A stretch of 64,000 nt of DNA. Origin: Impatiens glandulifera (Eukaryota; Streptophyta; Magnoliopsida; Ericales; Balsaminaceae). The translations under genes were made by a program, and so were the position numbers. The stretch spans positions 8,873,889 through 8,937,888 of the forward strand of contig NC_061864.1 of assembly GCF_907164915.1 (NCBI RefSeq). Reading direction: 5' to 3'. Below are positions 23,168-35,789 of the stretch, one piece after another (position 1 is the stretch's first letter; every line of letters begins with the position of its first letter). A model generated the notes under the pieces. The model saw only the letters and a program-made list of their open reading frames with translations, was not told the DNA's origin and did not search any database.

Positions 23168-24774
23168 AGGTATTAATGTTATGGAAGCGTGGTATGGAGA
23201 TGATATTTGGTGCAGTTGATGAATTGGAAGATTGAGGTTAATACTTAGTCATCTCATATTTGTATTCCTCAATATATTGCTATTGTTTCTTCAAGCCTGC
23301 TTCTTTGGAACATAATATTCAAGAAAGAAAATGTATCGGATTCGGAAAAACGTTAATGTTGGAAGGATTTAATTATTTTGTATAAACCTAAGCGATGATA
23401 TTTACAATTTACGTATCAATATATTTAAATTTTATTTTTCTTAAATTTAAAATCCGGTTCAAACCTCGTACCCAAGTTCGCAAAAATACATGTTTTCTAA
23501 ACAATGATTTAGATACTTTTATAGAATGGACATAGTCATATATCTTTAAAAATCAGATTGAACACCATTTGGTATTGGTCATATAATAATACTTTTTATT
23601 TAATTTAAAATTTTACATATTAGATAAATTATGGATCATAGTTCCGGCATCAATTAATGGTTTAAGATTTTTGGGAAGAACATTGAGGATGTACATTTTT
23701 ATTATTAGCTAAACAATATATTATTAATATGTAAACATATTGTTTCAGATGAATAATTTTAAAATAATTATGTTTTTTCAAAAGAAAAATACAAGCAACA
23801 ATTTGTTTGTTATTAGTGATAGATGGTTGTAAGAACATGTGGCACCTTTATTATTTGTCAAATTAAGATCATATCAAATTAATGTTCACTAATCATGTAA
23901 GAAAATTGCATTATTTATTGTGAGAGATTACATTCTATTTCTTCCATGATTTTGTTACAAAAAAGAAGTAAGCTACATTTTAAATTGATTTTACATGAAA
24001 AAATAATAAATGTTTACAACAAAGAGATAATGTCAAATTAATGTTTATTATCTTCGTAATTATTGTGAGAATTACATTGGATTTCTTTCGAGATTGGTTA
24101 CCCAAAAAAATATCAAAATCTTAATTAATTTTACATGAAAATAACAAATGTGTATTCATTTTTTCCATTTTTTTATTGTGACTATTTTTTGTGAACTTAA
24201 TTTAAAAATAAAAATAAAATTCTCTTTCAGCTTTTGATCAGTAAATTTCTTTTCAATGTCCCTTTTTACTATTACACCTATTAATCAAAATTTAGTTATT
24301 TTGTAAATTTGTCAAAATTTCAGGATATTCAATTTTATGTCATATCTTAATTGAAATTATAAGTTCAATTGCAATTCTAATTTTGGAACTCGGACCAGCA
24401 TTAACCAGTCTATTACTATCCATTTTAAAGATGTTTTTTTAATAATAAAGTTATTTATTTTATTTTTTCTAACAAAAAGTAAAGTGTAAAATTCTACTTA
24501 ACATGTGACATAAAATGGATAATCAAAATAATATTAGATTTCTGAGGGACAACTAGCTAGAAACTTTTGAAATATAAATTTTTTTCAGGCATTGCAACAA
24601 TAGAAAAACCTATTTGGAAGCCAAAAACGACCGCATCATAGAGTGTCGATACTTTCGCATCAAACGAATGATATTTTCACCCTTCTACATTGACTTGAAC
24701 ATATGGTGTATTTTTTTTTTATTATGATTCTATTATGACTTGAACAATAATGACACAGCTGTTTCATTTGTATG

Positions 24775-24815
<41 letters not shown>

Positions 24816-26000
24816 TTTTAAAAAGGTACATGTATATTGGAAAAAAAGATAAAAATCGTTGGGACGAACCTAGGAATTACGGTTAGGATGGGCTAGAAAA
24901 AAAATTAAAATGAATTTAATTTTTTTTGGTAGAGGTGAATAAAATAATGAAAAATTTATAAATGTAACTAGAGATAAACATATATGGATATAGCCTTTTT
25001 AGATTTATAAAATAAAATAATAAATAAAAGTGAAAAAAAAATTAAGGACTATCTTCTTTTTCTAATATAAAAAAATATTTATTTTGTTTTTTATCCTAGA
25101 TCCACTCCGAAAGAGAGTATAAGAGAATATTGAAAAATATAGGATATGAAACCAAAATAAATTTAATAAAGAAAAAATAATATTATGAATTTACTCCAAT
25201 AAAATTAAAAAAAAATAATAATATGTAACTAAAAGAATCATAAAATATAAGAAAAAAAAGTTAAAGTAATTATTATGTAAATAATAATATGAGTATTATT
25301 TTGGAAAGATTGAAATATAATATTTTAATATTAATTATTTAAATAAAATAATTATTTATTATAAAATATAATTTGAAAATATATAAAAAAAATATTTTAA
25401 AAATAAAAATAAAAACCATAAATTATAAAAATACAAAAACTTATATAAACAAATTCTAATTAAAATCCAAATAATCATTTAAATCAAAATATATATATAA
25501 TATACCTTTCTCTCCAACCATTCTTAAACCTCCTATATCTTGCAGAGTCATGAACTCTATTGAATCCGACTGATCAACCCAACTGACAGCTGCTAAATTA
25601 TATGTATATAAAAAATATTATAAACAAGTTAGGGGTGGGCCTCACTCCGTCCCTGAATATAAAGACAAAGAATAAAATACGTGATTTTTTAGAAAAAATG
25701 TTTACCTCTCTAACAAATTTTACTGCATTTCTAAAACGAATCTCAGAAACGTTATAATTATTATGGATGATAATGAGTTTTTGTATGCCCAATATTCATG
25801 GGTATCCGGGTCGGACATAGAGGGGAGAAGGTACCTAGTCGGGTACGGGTCATTGATGGGAGTGCAAAACCCTAAACCCAACTATATTAATATTAATTTT
25901 TTTTTTATTAAAACTTAATACGACTCTTCAAATCCTTCATCATTACCAATATCATCATAAATACATCATTTAATTTTGTTGTACCCGTACTCCCTTTCAA

Positions 26001-27043
26001 ATATATATATATATAATGATGCTTAATTTTTAAAGTATCCGGATTGTTGGGTCGAGATCTGTGGATAATTTGAATATTTAGGTCGGATTGTGGGTTGACC
26101 CGCCTTTAAATTTAAAACGGTTAAAAATAAAATTAAAAATGCTAGAGATATGTTTCGAACTTGCAACCTAACAAAACAAGTACAACTCTTTAACCAACTA
26201 GACTACTAAGACTTTATATTTTAAATTCAACACCAAATTTGATAAACGCGGGACTTTTTAACATTAATATAAGTTCAACTTTTTAACTAACTAATCTATA
26301 TATATATATATATAATGATGCTTAATTTTTAAAGTGTCCGGGTCGAGATCTGTGGTTAATTTGGATACTTGGGTCGGATTGTGGGTTGACCCGCCTTTAA
26401 ATTTAAAACGGTTAAAAATAAAATTAAAAATGCTAGAGGTATGTTTCAAACTTGTAACCTAACCAAACAAATACAACTCTTTAACCAACTAGGCTACTAA
26501 GACTTTATATTTTAAATTCAACACCAAATTTGATAAACGCAGGACTTTTTAACATTAATATAAGTTCAACTTTTTAACTAACTAATCTATATATATATAT
26601 ATATAATGATGCTTAATTTTTAAAGTGTCCGGATTGCCGGATCGAGAGCTGTGGTTAATTTGGATACTTTGGTCGGATTGTGGGTTGTCCCGCCTTTAAA
26701 TTTAAAACGGTTAAAAATAAAATTAAAAATGCTAGAGGTATGTTTCGAATTTGTAACATAACAAAACAAATAAAACTCTTTAACCAACTAGGCTACTAAG
26801 ACTTTATATTTTAAATTCAACACCAAATTTGATAAACGCGGGACGTTTTAATATTAATATAAGTTCAACTTTTTAACTAACTAATATACAATGATGTTGA
26901 GTAAATGGATACTTGGGTCGGATTGTGGGTTGACCCACCCATAAACTTAAAACGGTTAAAAATAAAATTAAAAATATTATCTGTAATTTTTTTTCACGGT
27001 TTTTTATATTATTACTCGTGCAAATGCACGGGCTAAATGCTAG
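26001..27043 (+). mobile_element. Helitron-type element with a tandem array of about 290-bp units
   Basis: The right boundary has Helitron features: a GC-rich hairpin (CTCGTGC-AAAT-GCACGGG) followed after 7 bp by CTAG (27040-27043) and a host T. Inside lie three full copies and one partial copy of a unit of about 285-299 bp, with ATGATG at 26016, 26315, 26606 and 26891. Copies 2 and 3 each begin A/TCTATATATATAT, which fits a Helitron 5' terminus (A/TC) at 26295 and 26586. There is no coding capacity; it would be non-autonomous. The outer left limit is uncertain. Confidence 0.65.
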
Positions 27044-28265
27044 TCATCATAAACACACTCCACTCTGTCATTTATTTTTTTTATATTTCCCAAAACATAT
27101 TTCTCTACATAAATATTAAGAAAAAACTCATTTAGACGTATGAATTAATAAAAGTTCATTTAAGCGTACGTACTTTCAAAAATTGGTTCATCTAGCTTTA
27201 ACCATGGTTAATTGTTTTTTAAAAATTTAATATTTATTAATTAATTATTCATTTTTTTTCTTCTTCTTTTTTTATTATTTTTATTTATTAATTAATTAAT
27301 CAATTTATCTCTTTTTACTATTTTTTGTTATTTTATTTTGTTTCTTTCTATATCAACATAGATTGTTTTAAAATTAGTTGGTCTCTTTTAGAGACTAATA
27401 CTTGAATATTGTAATGTATAAAGTAGTTCAATGTTGTTCAAGTATTTTTATTAAATAATTATTTATATAATATTTTTTTAAGAAATTTTATTTGTGATGC
27501 AAACTATTATTCCACAAGTTAAACACAGATTATGTATTCGTCATAATTATGCAAATTGGAGTAAAAATCATAGAGGAACACAAATGAATATATTGTTTTA
27601 TAAACTAGCTAATTAAGTATTATAGTAAATATTGAACAACTTTATACATTACACTATTCAATATTCAAGTATTAGTTCCTGAAATAGATCAAATAATTTT
27701 AAAATAATTTATATGGATATAGTAAGAAGTAAAATAGTAGAAAAATAAAAATAAAATAATTAAATAACAAAAGAATAAATAATAAAAAGAGATAAATAAC
27801 TTAATTAATTAATAAAAAAATAATAGACAAAAAAAAATAATAAAAATAAATAAATGGACTAATTAATTAAAAAAAAAGAATGAAAGAATAAAAATGAATA
27901 TTTAATTAATAAGTATTAATTTTTTTTTATAAAAAAATAGTCATCAAGTTAGACTAGTTAATTTTTAATAGTACGTTTAAATAAACTTTTTTTTTCTTTA
28001 AGATATTAATCTTGAACTTTACTTTAATATCAAAATACTACTTTTCTCCCCCTTCCTTATTAATATTCAATCTTTTAACATTTGTGAACTTTTATTTTAT
28101 TTTATTTTTACTATATCTTTTTTAAAATCTATTCAATAAATATATAAGTAATAAATATATAGCTAAATAATGTTTTTATTTGTATTTTTAATATTTTAAT
28201 ATTATTAATTTTAAAATTATTTATTATAATTATGTTTCTTTCTTCGATCTTTTGAATCTCATAAT
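27044..28265. other. AT-rich spacer
   Basis: Long runs of A and T with short words such as AATTAATTAATAAA; no exon-like sequence. Two distant blocks around AAGTATTAGTTCC and its complement (27390-27420 and 27660-27690) suggest an old inverted-repeat element spanning about 27350-27730. Confidence 0.5.
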
Positions 28266-28990
28266 TAGTTTTTTAATCGAATAATGGGTATCCGATCCCG
28301 ACGAATAAGAGATAGAGATAGAAGTGGAAATAAGGGTGTTCATTAATATTTGGTCTGAACTGAATATCTACCAAATTCGAATAAACCGAATTTCATTTTC
28401 AGTTTTCGAATCGAATTTTAAATCAATTCGAATTCAAATACAGTTTTCGAATTGATTTTCGAGTTTGGGTTTCAACTCAAAAACCAAACCGAAAACCGAA
28501 TTTATTATTTATTATTTATTATTCCAAACTTAGTTTAAGAAAAAGTTCAAAATAATCAAATTAAAATATTTTTAATTCAAGATTTAATAATAAAAGAAAA
28601 AAAACAAAGTGACTAATAAAAGTTTATTTAAACGTACTATTAAAAATTGACTCATCTAGCCTCTATTAATAATCATGATTAATTTTGAGTTATCCTAGTT
28701 CCAAAAAAAAATGAATTCGATTTGAATTTGAATTATTCGAAATTCGAACCGAATATCAAATTCGAATTCAGTTCGGTTTAATTAAAATTTATTCGAATTT
28801 AGTTCGGTTTTTGAATTGGCTAAAAAAATAAAAATTTGAATAAATCGAACTGAAGAACTCGATTAACCCGAAAACCAAACCGATGAACACCCTAAGTAGA
28901 GATACACGTCGAGTTCGGGTAGTACAATGTAAATCAGGTTCAAAGTTGGGTACTTCACTACCCGACGGATAAAGTACTCGTTGTCATCCA
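28266..28990. mobile_element. older GGGTACCCG-family element, split by a nested hAT element
   Basis: The left part (28266-28330) has ATAATGGGTATCCGATCCCG. The right part (28895-28985) has ACTTCACTACCCGACGG and GTACTCGTTGTCATCC. Together they match the element fragment at 31120-31266 in the same order once the nested insertion is removed. Confidence 0.6.
28331..28894. mobile_element. non-autonomous hAT-type element, about 564 bp
   Basis: Termini TAAGGGTGTTCAT (left) and, on the minus strand, TAGGGTGTTCATCGG (right). The flanking octamers AGTGGAAA (28323-28330) and AGTAGAGA (28895-28902) agree at six of eight positions, consistent with an aged 8-bp target duplication. Subterminal regions are rich in AACCGAA/TTCGAAT words in both orientations. 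It has no open reading frame. Confidence 0.8.
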
Positions 28991-29340
28991 TAATAATAAT
29001 AACATTATGATTATGAAAGATACGAATCAGATGACTATTATTAAAAGTTCGATAATTATTTTTTCAAACAAATATTACGATAAAATATAATTAGAATGAT
29101 AACTAATAATTTAAATAGGTAAATCTATTATATGCCGTATTCATCATTGTACAATAATATTGGGGGCATTCAAATTAAATTTATCCACAATTTGTCTTTA
29201 GTGGGTTGGGTAAAGGACTATTGAAGTGTGTACGAGTTGGCAGCTTTATTCAGCTTTATTCTTGTCTTTCATTTAGTGATTTTTAAAATAATATAGTATA
29301 TTCCGCATCTTCAGTTTTTACTTTTTATTGGCCACAGTGA

Positions 29341-29461
29341 GACCATAAATGAAACACTCACTTATGGGAATATATCACATAAAACATGATATAAAAGCAC
29401 AGACCATAAATGAAACACTCACTTATGGCGAATATATCAATAAAACATTATATAAAAGCAC
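29341..29461. repeat. about 61-bp tandem duplication
   Basis: A unit starting GACCATAAATGAAACACTCA and ending AAAAGCACA occurs at 29341 and again at 29402, with a few indels. The 71-codon frame across it reflects the duplication and is not supported as a gene. Confidence 0.85.
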
Positions 29462-31119
29462 ACTAATAATATTCAAGCATCAATATCTATATATCATTTT
29501 CAAGCTCCTTACCACAGGCATAATTGTCAGTCTTTCTTCACGACATGATATAATAGAGGGTTAAAAGAGTAGTTAACGACATGACACAATATTATGAGTC
29601 GTGGCCTTTCCTGTTTTCTTGACACAATGACGATATGGCACGCAAATTACACAATTGAAATGAAACTTATTTTGAAAAAAAAATAAAGGAGATTAGTATG
29701 AGATGTACTCAATTTCTTGAGTTTTATATTAAAAATTATGCAAAAAATAAGAAATTCAAAAATTTAATAAAAACTCTATCTTGACAGATACATTGAAAAT
29801 GAGACAAGGTGGACTGCCATGTGGAGGCAAAACGCACCAATATGACATATCAAAACCAAAACCGAAAAATATGAATAGTTAGTCAATGCTACCATGAATG
29901 ACTATGGTTGCTTAACTATTTATTATTGAATATGAATATTTGTATTTTTTTTATTTGAATGTATATAAACAAATTTTATTAATTCATTTAATTGTGAAAA
30001 TGTTTATATATATTAAATGTTTTATTTATTTTGTTTATTTTAGATTAATTAAAAAGAGATAAAATAATAATAATAATTACTTATTAAAAAGAAAATAATG
30101 AAAGTTGTGAAAAATATGAAGTTAATAAATTACTAAAATGAAACATAAAATTCAAATAAAATTTAAGTGTAATTTCATTATTTAAGTCTTGCCTATTAAA
30201 TCAAACTAGCTGATTTATTTTAATAAAATATTAAATTTCTCATTTATATATTATACAAGAGGCATAAGATCATGAGCTAGCAGTTCCTATATATATAGAT
30301 AAATAAACTAGAAGATGCATCATAAAAATGAACTTAAATTAGTAAAACTGTAAAATATCATTTATTAATTTGATGGTCAATGGGTATTCGGATCTCGAAT
30401 TTGGATTTTTTTAATTTTTTTTTTATATATCAATTGAGGTTCGACCATCACAAATTTTAATAATTTGTGATTTTTTAATGGACAAAACTCAATTTTTTAT
30501 TAAAATAAATCATAAATATATACTGTATTTATTTTTTAAATAAATGACATAATTTTGTGTACGAATTATAAATTAATGTATTTGTATTTTAAATTAAGTA
30601 TTTTTTTAAATATAAAAATATTATAAATATAATTTGAGTACCTTAATATATGTCTAATGGGTAAGAATAGTTGAAAAAATTAAAAAGATATTAGAATTAA
30701 TATTTTTGTTTTACAGATGTGATAAACTAATTTAAAATAAATAGTTAAGGCAGATCTGGAAAGCGGTGAATACTGTTAGTGAAGCTAGACCGGGAAGTGG
30801 GGTATCTCTGGAAAAGAGGTCGACTTGAGTCTAATCTGACACAATTTAGAGTTTGAGTATTATTTCAATCAAAACGACAAAAATTCTAACCATAACAACA
30901 AAAATTCTAACCATAGTCGACAATGATTCATTATTATTTAATAATATTTGTCAAATTAAACTTAAATGGTTGTTTCATTTGATCATTCAATGTCTACCCA
31001 TGATCCATGAAATAAAAAGAGAAATGAATGTAGTTGGCCTCTTTGCTTATTGGTTGTTGCACGGAAGAGAAGTTAAATTTTAGTTAACTAATTAAAATAT
31101 AATTTTTTAATATTTAATA
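29462..31119. other. AT-rich intergenic DNA
   Basis: No exon-like or transposon-terminus sequence that I can support. The 76-codon frame at 30853-31083 carries small repeats (ACAAAAATTCTAACCATA twice) and no recognisable domain. Confidence 0.6.
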
Positions 31120-31266
31120 TCGGGTAATGGATACCCTTCGGGATCGGGTCCCGACGAATCAGGAATGATGATATAAATAGAGATACCCGTCGAATAGTAA
31201 TTTGAAAATTAGGTTTGGAGATGAGTACTTCACTACCCACGAGTAGGGTACCCGTTGCCATCCCTA
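31120..31266. mobile_element. terminus of a GGGTACCCG-family (hAT-like) element
   Basis: Ends GGGTACCCGTTGCCATCCCTA at 31266; on the minus strand this starts TAGGGATGGCAACGGGTACC, a common hAT-type terminus in plants. It contains ATCGGGTCCCGACGAATCAG and ACTTCACTACCCACGAG, matching the split copy at 28.3-29.0 kb. The other end was not located. Confidence 0.55.
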
Positions 31267-31299
31267 ATATAGTCTATGTCCCTTTCTTACAATATGTGC

Positions 31300-31565
31300 C
31301 CCGGACAATGAAACAAAGTTACTTAGACAAAATAATTTTGTCAATAACCTTAAACCAAAATCGATCGAACATTACTTGAAAACGACTCTTCTACTCAAAT
31401 GAAATGTTTCTAAAAATTTTTGTTCCCATTAGACTATTTATATCTATATGCACCAGGATCCCCATTCATGGATCTCTCGGTTCAAGAACTAAAAATAAAA
31501 GGATCGAACCATTTCTTCTAACTCTTTTTCAAATTCGATAAATTCACTTTTATATTTGAATTAGG
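31300..31565 (-). pseudogene. ycf2: plastid ycf2 fragment in nuclear DNA (NUPT)
   Basis: Read on the minus strand the sequence contains AATGGTTCGATCCTTTTATT, CTTGAACCGAGAGATCCATG and ATGTTCGATCGATTTTGG. Translated pieces resemble ycf2 (EFEKELEEMVRSFYF, then LNREIHEWGS in a shifted frame, then VIDKIILSK). Stops and frameshifts are frequent, so this is a decayed transfer. The plastid ycf2 product is an essential plastid protein; this copy has no function. Assignment rests on remembered family sequence and should be checked by alignment. Confidence 0.75.
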
Positions 31566-31689
31566 TAATCAAATTAAATTAGTAGTTTATCTGAATGCTT
31601 AGGCATTGAATTAATATTAGATTGAATGGATAGTTAAATTTTGTGATAGAAAAAGTGAAAAAAAAATAGGCTAAGTCTCGAAATAATAG

Positions 31690-32105
31690 ACTACTTCCAA
31701 CTCTTTTCTAGAGACAATGGGATGATTTTGTATTTATTACTAGTTCTTCCTCTCGAATTGAGACCAATTAATATCATTCAGACTAATTAGTTTAGATATT
31801 ATTGAACTCTATAAAAAAGTTATTTATCGAAATAATACTCCTACAAATATATTAACAACAAGTAGATCTACACTAAGAGAATTAGTAATGTGTCAGGAAA
31901 AATTAATACAAGAAGTCTTCGATACACTTCTTGATAATAGAATTGGGAACAACCGATACACTTCTTGATAATAGAATTGGGAACAGCCAATGAGGGACGG
32001 TAATAATAAAGTTTTAAAATTGTTTATGTAATTAAGGCAAAGAGGGAAGATCTCATTAGACTCTACTTGGCAAACAAAATGATTAATTGCGGCGTCATTT
32101 TAGTA
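31690..32105 (+). pseudogene. rpoC1: plastid rpoC1 fragment in nuclear DNA (NUPT)
   Basis: Matches the plastid RNA polymerase beta-prime subunit: [11 protein letters not shown] (31727-31765 region), then [40 protein letters not shown], and further on GKEGRS with TLLGK. Frameshifts, stops, and a 31-bp tandem duplication around ACACTTCTTGATAATAGAAT (about 31922 and 31953) show decay. It abuts the minus-strand ycf2 fragment although the two genes are far apart in plastid genomes. Confidence 0.85.
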
Positions 32106-32752
32106 AGGAATTGAGATTTTTAATTTGTTAAAGTTTAGAGGTTTAAAGGTGTCTAGCCACCTCCTCTTATTACTGTTCTTTCAAAAATTTGACCTTAGCA
32201 ACCCGAACCCGAAACATGAGGGGAGACTAACTACACCTTACCTATTGACTTGAGTTTGATTGTTTTTTGCTTTCAAGTCAATCTCTATATCCTATTTTAT
32301 TTTAGATTGGCATAATAAATAAATATAGAGAATGTGCCCCCACAGATCTCCCAGAAGAAGAACTCGAATCTCCCAAAAGAACTCGAAGTCGCATAATTGA
32401 TTCTTGGATAGTTTCCAGATAACATGTATATTAAACTTAATCTTATTTATTCTTCTATTTTTTCTCTTGCTAGAGGTTCATTCTTCAACCCTATTTATGA
32501 ACTACAAGTCTATTGGTGTTCTAAAAATGCCTCTCTTTTTTATTTATCTCTTAGGTTTCTATATATATTATTTTTTACCACATAATTAATTCTCAAAAGA
32601 ATAACACATATATGTTTAGTGTATTAGTGCTTTCCAAAATAATATTATCTCAACTTTCTTAACTAATCTATTTGTTTATTCAATCATAAATTAATATAAT
32701 TTACCGTTCAATTTTTTTTTAATTTTATTATTTACATTTACACAATTAAAAC

Positions 32753-32789
<37 letters not shown>

Positions 32790-33344
32790 TTAAATAAATT
32801 AATATAATTTACCGTTCAATTTTTTTTTTTTAATTTTATTATTTACATTTACACAATTAAAACTTATTATTATTATTATATATATATATTTAAATTATTA
32901 TTTTTATCAAAATATTTAAATTATTATTTTTATATATTTAATAATTTATATTTTGATATATATTTAAATAAATATTTTTTTAAAATTTGATTATTTATAT
33001 TTTGATATATATATATATTTAATTTTTTTAATAATATTTTATATTTTAATATATATATTTATAGATTTCAATTATTATTTTATTTAATTTTCTATTTTTT
33101 TAAAAGCTTCATGCAATTATATATATTATTAGAATCGTTCAAACATAAAAATAAAAACATTACAAAATTACGAGTGTTTAAATTGTCACAAACACAATTA
33201 AAACATAATGAGATTAATCATTTGAGAAATAATAATAAAAATATAAGTTAAAAATATTCATCAATGAACAAATAAAATTTAGCGTTAACGATTTCAAAAA
33301 TACTAAAAAAAAAAAATCAATAAGTTCACCCACCACTTCCACAA
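32106..33344. other. AT-rich intergenic DNA with a diverged duplication
   Basis: 32110-32430 is of mixed composition (contains CCCCCACAGATCTCCCAGAA) and may continue the plastid-derived block, but I could not assign it. A block beginning AATTAATATAATTTACCGTT occurs at about 32690 and 32797, each copy followed by (TTA)n. The rest is AT-rich. Confidence 0.5.
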
Positions 33345-33356
33345 GTATAAAACATA

Positions 33357-33397
<41 letters not shown>

Positions 33398-34735
33398 TAT
33401 AAATAATTAAATTTATAAATACATAATTTAAAATGTATATATCAAAATATCAATAATCAAATTTATAAAATAATAATATATATATATATATATCAAATTT
33501 ATAAAAAAAAATTAAATATATACAATAATAATGAGTTTAAATTATTTAAATATAAATCAATAAATAAAAAATAAGAAAACATTGTTTTAAAAATAAAATA
33601 AGTTAATTTGAAAAGTTGAATGCCAAATAATGTCATTTTAGGAAACTAAGGTATCAACTTGTAGTGAAATATATGTCTCTGAACCCGATTTATATTTTGC
33701 TACCTGATCTCGACAAGTATCTATGTATCTATCTTTATCCTAGATTCGTCGGTACTCGATTATCGACGGGTATTTCTTTATCCGATTAAATATTTATAAG
33801 ATTATTGAGGTTAAAGAAGAAAAAAATAACTTTATTAAATAATAAATTTTAAAATTAGTAATATTGAAATGATTATAAAACAAGTGAAAACTTTACAAAA
33901 CTACATATTTATATTGTAAATGTTGAAAAAAATAATAATTTTATTTACTAAAATCGAAGAAAATAATTAAAATAAAATATAAAGATAAATAGCGAGAAGA
34001 GATAAATAATATTTTGTTATTCCAAAAAAGTTGAAATTAAGTGTAATATAAAACATAATTTATATATATATATATTAAAATATAAATAAATAAATTTATA
34101 AATACATAATTTAAATGTATATATCAAAATATCAATAATCAAAATTTTAAAATAATATATATATATATATATATCAAATTTATAAAAATAATAATTTAAA
34201 TATATACAATAATAATGTGTTTAAATTATTTAAATATAAAAAATAAGAAATAAGAAAACTTTGTTTTAAAAATAAAATAAGTTAATTTGAAAAGTTGAAT
34301 GCAAAATAATGTCATTTTGAGAAACTAAGGTATCGATTTGTAGTGAATCTGTCTCTGAACCCGATTTACATTTTGCTACCTGATCTCGACGAGTATCTAT
34401 CTATCATTATCCTAGATTCGTCGGTACTCGATCCTCGACGGGTATTTTTTTATCCGATTAAATATTAATAAGATTATTGAGGTTAAAGAAGAAAAAAATA
34501 ACTTTATTAAATAATAAATAATTTTAAAATTAGTAATATTGAAATCATTATAAAACAAATAAAAACTTTACAAACCTACATATTTATATTATAAATGTTG
34601 AAAAAAATAATAATTTTGTTTACTAAAATCGAAGAAAATAATTAAAATAAAATTTAAAGATAAATAGCGAGAAGAGATAAATAATATTTTGTTATTCTAA
34701 AAAAGTTGAAATTAAGTCTAATTTAGAGATAAATA
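33345..34735. repeat. tandem duplication with about 679-bp period
   Basis: Copy 1 is about 33345-34045 and copy 2 about 34046-34735. Shared landmarks are AGTTAATTTGAAAAGTTGAA (33601 and 34280), TTTTGCTACCTGATCTCGAC, GATTCGTCGGTACTCGAT, and the end block AAAAAAGTTGAAATTAAGT. Each copy carries a minus-strand piece of the ACCCGTCG/GGGTATC repeat family. Divergence is low apart from microsatellite length. Confidence 0.9.
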
Positions 34736-35789
34736 ATTTTACTGAAAATATTAAAAAAATAAAGTTAAGTGAAGTGTGGATAAGAACAAAAATAAATGAC
34801 GTAATTATGATAATGTTTATCATGAATGGAGTATTTGAAAGGTCACACTAAATTTTAATAAAAATATATTTTATTTTTAATACTAATATAATCCTGTATC
34901 GAGTTTGGGTTTCGCATCTTCCCGATCGAATATTTCTTCCATCCTCTTTTCCAATCTCGAATATTAATAACAGTGGGTATTAAATAGACTGGTATCAATT
35001 TTCATAGTAGTAAAATACTAAATGCATTTATGATAAAGTTCTAAAACAATTATAAAATATATTTAATGGGTTGAGTCAATTTGACTATTCAATAATATAT
35101 TCAAATTGAAGTATTCTACATTTCTATTTGTCAAATTAAAATTGACAGAGCATAATATATTTGTGGGAGTAAGTTAAATACAAATAATTAATTTTACAGT
35201 TAACTAAAAAATATATTAATTCTATTGCTAAATAACAAGCTTAAAACACTTAGTATTTACTATTAATAATTTTTTTAATTAATTTACTAAATAAAATAAT
35301 GTATTAATATAATATTTTATATTTTATATTTTTGAATGGAATATGTAGAATAACCCCGCAGCCATAAGTAAAAGAATATTTATTGAATAACTCATTCACA
35401 AAGTAATATTAAATAAATAAGTTTAGTTTGATCAAATTAAATAGTTTAAATGAATTGTTTACTTTTTATTTTCTTTTTCTTGAAATATATCTTTAAAAAT
35501 ATTTATTGTTTATTCTTATCAATAGTGAACCATTAAATTACAGGTGACATTATTATTAATTAAAGTCATAAAGCTTCAAAAGGGAGAAAATCTCTCTCCT
35601 GTGTAATCTTGAAAAAGGTAAGAAAAACAACAACTAAGAAATCCTGATTTCTGTAATCTGTTAATTTTCTTTCCCAATATTAAAATCTATGAACTTTTTT
35701 TTTTAAAATAAAAAAATCACTTTGATTATTCTATAAAGAAATAAGGTTACTTCCAGAAATATGAAAATCTTTAACCAACAACTATCTTT
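34736..35789. other. AT-rich intergenic DNA
   Basis: No gene signal. 34890-34950 contains another short piece of the TCGGGT-type dispersed repeat. Confidence 0.55.

Larger units (their letters stand above)
21086..25999. other. intergenic region, no confident gene
   Basis: About 4.9 kb. 21086-21250 is the SPCS2 3' flank. 22560-22760 contains exon-like sequence (for example AATGAGATACTCTGAACTTG just before a GTAAGG donor) that may be a gene relic, but I recognise no protein. 23500-25500 is AT-rich. A (TA)n tract lies at about 24777-24810. Around 25795-25870 is a fragment rich in GGGTA/CGGGT motifs, resembling the dispersed family also seen near 28.3 and 31.2 kb. Confidence 0.6.

Noticed and set aside
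22560..23240. Possible small gene with exons near 22680 and 23100
   Set aside because: A donor-like site and some GC-richer sequence exist, but no frame continues across junctions and no protein family is recognised.
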